Assembly (NCBI GenBank): GCA_023150875.1
Contig: JAKLKC010000009.1
Coordinates: 62,001 to 126,000 of the forward strand
DNA from: Myxococcota bacterium
GTDB taxonomy: Bacteria > Myxococcota_A > UBA796 > UBA9615 > JAKLKC01
Reading direction: 5' to 3'
DNA: 64,000 nt
This document shows, piece after piece, positions 25,187 through 31,123 of the stretch (position 1 is the stretch's first letter; each line of letters starts with the position of its first letter). The notes beneath the pieces were generated by a model. It did no database searches and was not told the origin of the DNA. It was given only the letters and a program-made list of their open reading frames with translations. The translations under genes were made by a program, and so were the position numbers.

Positions 25187-26038
25187 ATGTCCACGGGAAC
25201 CGGTGCCGAGAGCCGAGCCAGGAGCCGTAGGAGGGGAGGGGGGACGCTGTCCACGTATCTGGACGAGATCGGCCGGTACCCGCCCCTGGACGCCGAGACC
25301 GAGCGGGAGCTGCTGCGCCGCTGGAGCGACTTGAAGGACAAGCACGCCGGAGAGGCGATCGTCCGCAGCAACCTGCGCTTCGTGGTGGCCGAGGCGCGCC
25401 GCCAGTTCGCCGGCGGCGACCGCTTCGCCGACCTGGTGCAGGCGGGGAACCAGGGGCTGGTGGAGGCCCTCCAGAAGTTCGATCCCGAGCGGGGCGTGCG
25501 CTTCCTGACCTACGCCCGGTGGTGGATCCGCGCCCGGATCACCTCGTGCCGGCGTCAGGCCCGGGCGGTGGTGAGGGCCCCCCGCACCGACGAGCCCGGC
25601 GGCACGGCGCCGGTGCACCAGGTCTCGCTGGAGAGCGTCACCGCCGAGTCGGAGACCCCCCTGTCCCGCCTGACCTGCATGTGGCCCGACCAGGAGACCC
25701 AGCTCGCCCGGTCCCGCTGGATGGACTCCCTCAAGGACGCCGTGGACGGGGCGCTGAAGATCCTGCCCCACCGCGAGGCGCAGATCGTCAAGGCCCGCTA
25801 CCTCTCCGACGACCGCCGCACCCTCCGGACCCTGGGCAAGCAGCTCGGGATCTCCCGGGAGCGGGTGCGCCAGCTCGAGCAGAGGGCGCTGCGGCGGGTG
25901 AAGGACCACCTGGAGAACGCCGGGGTGGAGGCGGACGACCCCATCGCGGCGCTTCCCCTCGCCTTCCGCGACCCCGAGGGCCTGCCGGCCCGCCTCACCG
26001 ACGGCGCCCAGTGGACCCTGGGGGGCGGCGGCGCCTGA
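25187..26038 (+). CDS. RNA polymerase sigma factor, sigma-70/RpoH-like
   Basis: A 283-residue primary-like sigma factor of the RpoH type. Region 1.2 is LSTYLDEIGRYPPLDAETERELLRRW, region 2 includes LRFVVAEARRQFAGGDRFADLVQAGNQGLVEALQKFDPERGVRFLTYARWWIRARI, and region 4 ends RTLGKQLGISRERVRQLEQRALRRVKDHL. Between them, where region 3 is expected, there is a short, divergent linker. ATG 25187 is preceded by GGGGAGCGAGGGG. A consensus sigma-54 promoter upstream suggests a cascade in which an activator turns on this alternative factor. It could direct heat-shock, developmental or envelope-stress genes; the sequence alone does not say which. Confidence 0.88.
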   Translation: MSTGTGAESRARSRRRGGGTLSTYLDEIGRYPPLDAETERELLRRWSDLKDKHAGEAIVRSNLRFVVAEARRQFAGGDRFADLVQAGNQGLVEALQKFDPERGVRFLTYARWWIRARITSCRRQARAVVRAPRTDEPGGTAPVHQVSLESVTAESETPLSRLTCMWPDQETQLARSRWMDSLKDAVDGALKILPHREAQIVKARYLSDDRRTLRTLGKQLGISRERVRQLEQRALRRVKDHLENAGVEADDPIAALPLAFRDPEGLPARLTDGAQWTLGGGGA

Positions 26039-26044
26039 GGACCG

Positions 26045-26081
26045 CCGGCGGGAGCGTGTCGATCGTGCACGCTCCCGCCGG
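26045..26081 (+). terminator. Perfect 14-bp hairpin after the sigma-factor gene
   Basis: CCGGCGGGAGCGTG (26045-26058) and CACGCTCCCGCCGG (26068-26081) are exact complements around a 9-nt loop. It begins 7 bp after the stop. No T-tract follows. Confidence 0.6.
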
Positions 26082-26197
26082 GACGGGCGCGGATCGGGGA
26101 TCGTGGGCATACTCCGGGAGTCGCCGCCGTCCCGCAGGGGCGGCGGAGCCCGTCGGGGACGTGGGTCCTGGCGGGCCAGGGCGGCGAGAAGGGAGTC

Positions 26198-27448
26198 ATG
26201 CCAGAGGCGAGCGGGGCGCCGTCCCAGCGGACGACCCGGCGGGGGCAGGCACCGCCGTGCGTGGACTCCGCCTCCCGGTACCTGCTGGTCCCGCCCCTCC
26301 CCATCCCCGGCAACCGCGTCGGCGTGCTGGAGGACGGGGAGGGGGCCTACCCCGCCATGCTGGACGCCATCGCCGCGGCCCGGGAGTGGGTGGTCCTGGA
26401 GACCTACATCTACCGGTCGGACCGCACGGGCTGGGCCTTCGCGGAGGTCCTGCGGGAGAGGGCCCGGGCGGGGGTCCGCGCGCGCCTCCTCATCGACGGC
26501 GTCGGCTCCTTCAGCGTGGACCCGGCGCTGCTGGAGGCGTGCCGCCGGGACGGGGTCGAGGTCCGGATCTACCACCCCCTGGCCCCCTGGAGGCTGCGGT
26601 GGGCCTGGCTGCGGCGGGACCACCGCAAGATCCTGGTGGTGGACGGGCGGGTGGGGTTCGCGGGCAGCCTGAACGTCGATGACTGCCACCTGCCGGTGGA
26701 CGCCGGGGGCTCGGGGTGGCACGACGTCGCGCTGCGGGTGGACGGCCCCGCCGCCCAGGGGCTGGCGCGCCTGTTCGAGCAGGGCTGGCACAAGGCCTCG
26801 CGGTGGCGCGAGAAGATCCGGGGGAGGCTGAAGCGGGGCGGCAGGCCCCGGGACCTCCCCCCGCCCCGGGCGCCGGACGGGCCGGGGTTCCACGCCGAGG
26901 GGGTGGCGGTCCAGGTGGTCGGGCACCAGCCGCTGCGGGACCTCTACCGCGTGCGGCAGTGCTACCTGCGGGCGATCCAGCGGGCGTCGGAGCGGGTGCG
27001 GCTGATCCAGTCGTACTTCCTGCCGGACCGGGCCCTGCGGGGGGCCCTCAAGAGGGCGGCCCGGGCGGGGGTCCGGGTGGAGCTGATGCTGCCGGCCCGC
27101 TCCGACGTGTGGCTGGTGGACATGGCCAGCCGCTACCTCTTCGGCGACCTGCTGGAGGCGGGGGTGCGGATCTGGCTGTGGGAGGGGGGCGTGCTCCACG
27201 CCAAGGCCGTCGTGGTGGACGGGACGTGGTGCGCCGTGGGGAGCTACAACCTGGACGCCATGAGCATGGCCTTCAACCTGGAGGTGAACCTCCACGCCGC
27301 CGATCCCCGCCTGGGCGTCCAGGTCGACGCCTTCTTCGACCGCGCCCTCGCCCGCTGCCGGCCGCTGGAGCGGGGGGACTGGGCACGCCGCCCCCGGCAC
27401 CTCCGGTTGCTGGAGTGGGCGGCCTACCAGTTCCGCAGGTGGCTCTAG
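26198..27448 (+). CDS. Cardiolipin synthase-like phospholipase D family protein
   Basis: A 416-residue protein with two PLD (HKD) active sites: HRKILVVDGRVGFAGSLN near residue 148 and HAKAVVVDGTWCAVGSYN near residue 335. The arrangement, with LETYIYRSDRTGWAFAEVLRERARAGVRARLLIDGVGS before the first motif and IQSYFLPDRALRGALKRAARAGVRVELMLPARSD between, matches bacterial cardiolipin synthases of the soluble ClsB type. The N-terminal transmembrane helices of ClsA are absent. The role is probably phosphatidyl transfer to make cardiolipin or a related lipid. Its TAG stop abuts an inverted-repeat element at 27449. Confidence 0.9.
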   Translation: MPEASGAPSQRTTRRGQAPPCVDSASRYLLVPPLPIPGNRVGVLEDGEGAYPAMLDAIAAAREWVVLETYIYRSDRTGWAFAEVLRERARAGVRARLLIDGVGSFSVDPALLEACRRDGVEVRIYHPLAPWRLRWAWLRRDHRKILVVDGRVGFAGSLNVDDCHLPVDAGGSGWHDVALRVDGPAAQGLARLFEQGWHKASRWREKIRGRLKRGGRPRDLPPPRAPDGPGFHAEGVAVQVVGHQPLRDLYRVRQCYLRAIQRASERVRLIQSYFLPDRALRGALKRAARAGVRVELMLPARSDVWLVDMASRYLFGDLLEAGVRIWLWEGGVLHAKAVVVDGTWCAVGSYNLDAMSMAFNLEVNLHAADPRLGVQVDAFFDRALARCRPLERGDWARRPRHLRLLEWAAYQFRRWL

Positions 27449-27661
27449 GAGGGTGTTGACATCAAGAAAGGTCCGAGGGCTTCCCTCGGACCTTTCGGTG
27501 GGCGCCGTCGCGAGCGGGAGGAGGACCGTCGCGAGCCGCCCCCGACGACCGAGGCCGGCGGAAGGCGTACCGAGCGTACTCCGACGCCGGTCGACCGAGG
27601 AGGGGGCGGCGCAGCAGGGCATTCGGCACGCGCAGCAGGCGCACATGATGTCAACACCCTC
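27449..27661. mobile_element. 213-bp element with perfect 16-bp terminal inverted repeats
   Basis: GAGGGTGTTGACATCA at 27449-27464 and its exact complement TGATGTCAACACCCTC at 27646-27661 bound the element. Inside are a strong hairpin (27466-27496), a direct repeat CCGTCGCGAGC, and further dyads, but no gene. The element fills the entire gap between two convergent genes, and each of those genes ends with a TAG at or overlapping the element tip. It resembles a MITE doubling as a bidirectional terminator. Confidence 0.65.
27466..27496. terminator. Bidirectional terminator hairpin within the inverted-repeat element
   Basis: GAAAGGTCCGAGGG and CCCTCGGACCTTTC form a perfect 14-bp stem with loop CTT. 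It lies 17 bp past the PLD-protein stop. The stem starts GAAA and ends TTTC, so a short T-run closes it in either direction. Confidence 0.65.
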
Positions 27662-29127
27662 TAGGCGGCCGCCCGCCTCGGGGAGGCCAGCCGCAGCAGG
27701 CGCGCCCGCAGGGCGGTGCGGGACGCCGCCTGCCAGATCAGCCGGGGCAGGCGGCCGAGGGCGCGGGGATCGCCCCGGGGGAGGGCCCGCAGGTCGTCCA
27801 CCAGGGCGGCCCGGGTGCGGGCGAGGGCGAAGTCCTTGTGCACCAGGCGGCGCAGGACCTTGTAGAAGTCCGGGCCGTAGGTCGCGTCGTGGAGCAGCTC
27901 GCACTCCATGGAGTGCTCCCAACCCCGGGGGACCCGGTCCTGGTGGCGCACCCGCTCGTAGAAGGGGGTGCCCGGCAGGGGCAGGGACACCGAGATCCCA
28001 ATCCGGTCGGGGCGGGCGTCCCGCACCATGCGGATGGTGCGGTCGATGTCCTCCATGCCCTCCCCCGGGTAGCCGAACTGGAGGAAGAAGCCCACCTCGA
28101 TCCCCGCGGCGCCGAGGGCCCGGCGGGCGGCGGCGATGGCCTCGACGGTGGTGCCCTTCTCCATCGCGTCCAGCACCCGCTGGGAGCCGGACTCCGCCCC
28201 CACCCACACCGAAGTACAGCCGCTGTCCCGCAGGTCCCGGGCGACGGCGTCGTCGACGATGTCCACCCGGGACACCGCCTCGTAGGGCACCACGACTCCG
28301 GCGGCGACGAGGCCCTCCCTCAGGGAGCGCAGCCAGTGGCGGTCCAGGCCGAACAGCTCGTCGGCGTACCAGAGGCGCTCGGCGCCGTAGACCTCCTTGA
28401 GCGTCCTCACCTCGTCCACCACGTCCGCCGCGGCCCGCAGGGTGTAGCGCCGGCCGAAGACCGGCTTCGCGCACCAGTTGCACTGGAACGGGCAGCCCCG
28501 GGAGGCGACGAGGTTGGTCACCGCCACCCCGTGCCGGTCCCGCCAGGTCGACAGGTACCGGTCCATGTCCACCAGGTCCCGGGCGGGGTGGGGCAGGGAC
28601 TCCAGGGGAGAGGCCCGGGCCCGCTCCGGCCCCCGGGCGTACGCCCCGGCCTCGTCCAGCCACCCGACCCCGGCCACGTCCCGCCCGTCCTCCCCGGCGG
28701 CGAGGCGGGGGACCAGCTCCACCAGGGCCGCCTCCGCCTCCCCGGGCACGACGAGGTGGGCACCGGCCCGCAGGTACTCCTCGGGATGGCTGGCGGCGTC
28801 GGGCCCCCCCACCACCACCCGCGCCCCGGCGCCCCGGGCCGCCTCCACCATGGCGAACGCCGCCCGCCGCGGCCTCCTCAGGCACATCTTCTGGGGCACG
28901 TTGAAGGGATCGGCGATGAGCACCACCACCCGCGGCCGCCCCACCGCCGCCCCGAACTCCCCCTCGTCCCGGGCGAAGGTGGCGTCCCAGAACCGCACCC
29001 CGTGCCCCGCCGCCCGCAGCGCCGCCGCCGCGTACAGCGGCCCCAGGGGAGTCCACGGCCGCATCGCCTCCCGCTCCGCGGGATCGTGGGCGAGGAAGGA
29101 GTTGTGGGCGACCAGTACCTCGGCCAT
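27661..29127 (-). CDS. B12-binding domain radical SAM protein
   Basis: A 488-residue cobalamin-dependent radical SAM enzyme. The N-terminal half (about 1-160) is a B12-binding-like Rossmann domain (TPLGPLYAAAALRAAGHGVRFWDAT, GGPDAASHPEEYLRAGAHLVVPGEAE). The radical SAM core follows with the cluster motif C-x3-C-x2-C in SRGCPFQCNWCAKP near residue 210, then RVDIVDDAVARDLRDSGCTSVWVGAESGSQRVLDAMEKGT and GFFLQFGYPGEGMEDIDRTI. This architecture is used in methylations, hopanoid and natural-product tailoring. No pathway partner is adjacent, so the substrate is open. The start ATG 29127 gives the usual short N-terminus. Confidence 0.9.
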   Translation of the reverse strand: MAEVLVAHNSFLAHDPAEREAMRPWTPLGPLYAAAALRAAGHGVRFWDATFARDEGEFGAAVGRPRVVVLIADPFNVPQKMCLRRPRRAAFAMVEAARGAGARVVVGGPDAASHPEEYLRAGAHLVVPGEAEAALVELVPRLAAGEDGRDVAGVGWLDEAGAYARGPERARASPLESLPHPARDLVDMDRYLSTWRDRHGVAVTNLVASRGCPFQCNWCAKPVFGRRYTLRAAADVVDEVRTLKEVYGAERLWYADELFGLDRHWLRSLREGLVAAGVVVPYEAVSRVDIVDDAVARDLRDSGCTSVWVGAESGSQRVLDAMEKGTTVEAIAAARRALGAAGIEVGFFLQFGYPGEGMEDIDRTIRMVRDARPDRIGISVSLPLPGTPFYERVRHQDRVPRGWEHSMECELLHDATYGPDFYKVLRRLVHKDFALARTRAALVDDLRALPRGDPRALGRLPRLIWQAASRTALRARLLRLASPRRAAA

Positions 29128-29562
29128 CGAGTCCTGTAGCGCCTTCGCAGGCGTCCGTAGGGCGTCCGGGCGTCTTCCCGCCCCACATCGGCCCGGGGCG
29201 GCGCCGCGGGCACCCCGCCACCCGGGGCCTCACGGGTAGCCGATCCGACGCGGAACCGTCAACGGGCGGCGCGGGGCGACCCTGCGGCCCAACCGCGCCC
29301 GCCGCCGGGCCGGGACCTCCCGGAGCGGCCCGCGATGACTCGGGGGCTACCCGATCCCCACGCTACGAGGTGACGGATGGGAGTGGGGTGAGCGGGGGTC
29401 GGGGCCGGTGGAACGAGTCAGGCCCAGCGGGGCACGGCGGCAGGGTGGGCGCATGCACCCCCCAATGCCCGGTCACTGCCGGGTGGGACGGCTGGCGTGC
29501 CCTCGCCTCCTCCCCTGCGTTGCATGAGGCGGAGATGCAGACATTCCGCAGCCTCTAGAAAC
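29128..29562. other. Intergenic region without recognised genes
   Basis: About 435 bp separating the radical SAM gene from the toxin-like operon. It marks a transition from extreme GC content (left) to lower GC (right). A weak hairpin CCCGG/CCGGG sits near 29469-29486 downstream of the minus-strand operon and may contribute to its termination. I see no other structure. Confidence 0.5.
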
Positions 29563-29988
29563 TCAGGAGCCCGCCGTAGCGATGTTCGCGTCCTCGAACG
29601 TCACCTGCAATTCGGTAGCCTGCAGCACCTTGCAGGGCTCGTCGATCTCCAGTTCGGCGCGGATGAACCCCGGCCGGGTGACGAGGACGCCGAACGAGTT
29701 GATGTTGAGATTCGTGCCTGCACTGCCCTCTCGCGGCACCAACTTGAACTCATAGGGCTGCGGTTCGTCGACACCAGGGGTGCTGATTCGAACCCTCCCC
29801 ACGATGCAGGACGCGCCCTCATGCGCAAGGTAGGCATGAAAGCCGAGGCTGCTGAGGACTCCAGGGGCAGGTCCGAGGAACCTGCAGACGCGCCCCCAGA
29901 GACCAATGGCCGTCGTCTTGCCGTGCTCTTCCGGTCTGACGATCTCACAGAAGAACGCGTACTGGACGGCGATTTTCGGTGTTGTCAC
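29563..29988 (-). CDS. Hypothetical protein, DUF6941-like
   Basis: A 141-residue protein of moderate GC. The start KIAVQYAFFCEIVRPEEHGKTTAIGLWG recalls DUF6941-type proteins, which begin with a similar 'sensing' beta-sheet; I am not certain of the match. The rest is beta-rich (FHAYLAHEGASCIVGRVRIST, INSFGVLVTRPGFIRAELEIDE). It starts 9 bp after the stop of the small partner gene and is the third gene of the toxin-like operon. A role in immunity, regulation or an unrelated passenger role are all possible. The codon use is less GC-biased than the chromosome average, suggesting transfer. Confidence 0.65.
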   Translation of the reverse strand: MTTPKIAVQYAFFCEIVRPEEHGKTTAIGLWGRVCRFLGPAPGVLSSLGFHAYLAHEGASCIVGRVRISTPGVDEPQPYEFKLVPREGSAGTNLNINSFGVLVTRPGFIRAELEIDEPCKVLQATELQVTFEDANIATAGS

Positions 29989-29997
29989 GATCGCCCT

Positions 29998-30411
29998 CTA
30001 GGGGTGGTCTGGATGATGCTCGACCGGACGAGTCCGAGTTTCCGACACGGAGGTGGTGAGACAGGGGCGACTGGCCATTTGTGCGCCCACGAATAGGGCC
30101 GTCAGCGACCAGGACTCGGTCGCAGCATCCGGACAGCGCCGGTCGCTACCTACCACACCCGACCCGGCGAAGGTCTGATCGTGGGGCGCAAGCCTGACAT
30201 GCCATGACATGACGCTGTTCGTCCTGATTCGTCGGGCTGCCATTTCGGCCCGTCTGTTGGCGTCTGCTTGCTCGGAAGGATCCATGTCCCACCAGAGATC
30301 GTCGAGTCGTTCCAGGATGGAGTCCTCTAGTTCCGGCGTGAGAGCCCCCAGTTGCCGCAGAGCTAGCCTGCGATCCTCCAGCAACCGGTATTCGTCTGAA
30401 GCCCTAGTCAT
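29998..30411 (-). CDS. Small protein, candidate antitoxin or immunity partner
   Basis: A 137-residue product that starts in a 4-bp ATGA overlap with the upstream toxin-like gene. Residues 1 to about 60 look like a real helical domain (DEYRLLEDRRLALRQLGALTPELEDSILERLDDLWWDMDPSEQADANRRAEMAAR). The later 70 residues have an odd composition and may come from a frameshift, so the functional part could be shorter. Such small acidic helical proteins are common partners of toxins. I know of no firm family name. The tight overlap suggests stoichiometric production with the upstream protein. Confidence 0.6.
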   Translation of the reverse strand: MTRASDEYRLLEDRRLALRQLGALTPELEDSILERLDDLWWDMDPSEQADANRRAEMAARRIRTNSVMSWHVRLAPHDQTFAGSGVVGSDRRCPDAATESWSLTALFVGAQMASRPCLTTSVSETRTRPVEHHPDHP

Positions 30412-30812
30412 GGTACCTGTTTCCACCAGACGCGAGTACCGCACAGTTCCGCTTGGTATTGCAGAAGCGGCATCGCTGTCCCCGGCTCAACGAAGCAGTG
30501 AACTGACGGCCTCCGCGGATCGGGTCGTACGTGTAGGCCTGTCCCCAGACTGCCTGCCGTCGTGCAATAGACGGGATCCTTTCCCGTGCCGCCCAACTCC
30601 GGTGGCCGCCGGTGTGGTGGCAGATCCTGCGGAGACCTCGCTGTGACCGACATGCCTCCTTGGCCAGGCGTGACAACACCCTTGCTGTCGGGCTCGACGT
30701 CCTTCGGAACCCGGACCCCCAGGTGACGGGCGGATGGACCACACTCAGGCAGACTGTCAGAGGCCGATGCCATCGACCGGTACAGGGGGACGCTGGGTTC
30801 GACAGGCGTCAT
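30408..30812 (-). CDS. Candidate Tse2-like ADP-ribosyltransferase toxin
   Basis: A 134-residue protein from ATG 30812 (a longer start at 30872 is possible). It begins VPLYRSMASASD, contains GVVTPGQGGMSVTARSPQDLPPHRRPPELGGTGKDPVYC and ends HVRPDPRRPSVHCFVEPGTAMPLLQYQAELC. The pattern 'LYR ... GG-S-V ... P-GT ... L-V-R-D ... H ... EP ... MPL' resembles Tse2-type ADP-ribosyltransferase toxins, but I give it only moderate weight. It is the first gene of a three-gene operon and overlaps its partner by 4 bp, as toxin-antitoxin pairs often do. GC content is lower than the flanks. Confidence 0.5.
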   Translation of the reverse strand: MTPVEPSVPLYRSMASASDSLPECGPSARHLGVRVPKDVEPDSKGVVTPGQGGMSVTARSPQDLPPHRRPPELGGTGKDPVYCTTAGSLGTGLHVRPDPRRPSVHCFVEPGTAMPLLQYQAELCGTRVWWKQVP

Positions 30813-30821
30813 CACGACGAC

Positions 30822-30850
30822 ATTATCTACGCGGCCGGCCGATTGCGCAA
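30822..30850 (-). promoter_or_regulatory. Sigma-70-type promoter for the toxin-like operon, possibly leaderless
   Basis: On the minus strand TTGCGC (30850-30845) is followed after exactly 17 bp by GATAAT (30827-30822). Transcription would start close to the GTG/ATG at 30815-30812, and no ribosome site is visible, so the message may be nearly leaderless. Confidence 0.5.
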
Positions 30851-30854
30851 AGCA

Positions 30855-30910
30855 GTCAAGCGAGGGGGTCAAGCAAGGGGGTCCAGAGCAAGGGGGTCAG
30901 GCACCAACAC
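30855..30910. repeat. Short tandem AAGGGGGTC repeats and inverted copy of the GTGTTGGTGCCTGAC motif
   Basis: Three imperfect copies of AGCAAGGGGGTC occur in a row between about 30859 and 30898, spaced roughly 14-18 bp. They run directly into GTCAGGCACCAACAC (30896-30910), the exact reverse complement of the motif at 15007-15021. The cluster lies upstream of both the toxin-like operon and the injection-system-like operon. Confidence 0.55.
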
Positions 30911-30997
30911 TAACGGTTCGAGGGAGTCGGGCCCGAAGCTGGGGCGCCCCGGGCGTTGGGGTGGGCCCGGGCTTCACCGCGCCGATCCGCGCCGTTC

Positions 30998-31037
30998 TGT
31001 AACGGTTCAGGCCGGGGATGTAATGGTCTGTAATGGT
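30998..31037 (+). promoter_or_regulatory. Three helically phased TGTAAYGGT repeats upstream of the injection-system-like operon
   Basis: TGTAACGGT at 30998-31006 and TGTAATGGT at 31019-31027 and 31029-31037 are spaced 21 and 10 bp apart, placing all three on one face of the helix. They end about 85 bp before the likely ATG at 31124. A further CTAACGGTT lies at 30910-30918. They look like binding sites for a dimeric or oligomeric regulator; none is identified in the window. Confidence 0.45.
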
Positions 31038-31123
31038 GCCGCGTCGACGCGCGCCGCCGTGGAATGGACAGTGGACCCGTCAGCGCGCGCCGCCTCTTCC
31101 GGGTGGGCGCTCCGGGATCGCCG

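Noticed and set aside
26067-26082. The 16-mer GCACGCTCCCGCCGGG, also present near 57993
   Set aside because: One arm of a hairpin matched once in very GC-rich DNA; a single coincidence is not convincing as a repeat family.
24803-29233. A 1,476-residue minus-strand open frame over the sigma factor and PLD genes
   Set aside because: It overlaps two strongly supported plus-strand genes and the radical SAM gene in another frame; its sequence is low-complexity.
30404-30742. A minus-strand frame with C-x2-C and Arg-rich sequence overlapping the toxin-like gene
   Set aside because: The other frame shows family-like motifs and an exact ATGA overlap with the next gene; this one does not.
30855-30910. 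Short tandem repeats considered as a CRISPR array
   Set aside because: Units are only about 12 bp, spacers are too short and irregular, and no cas gene is present.
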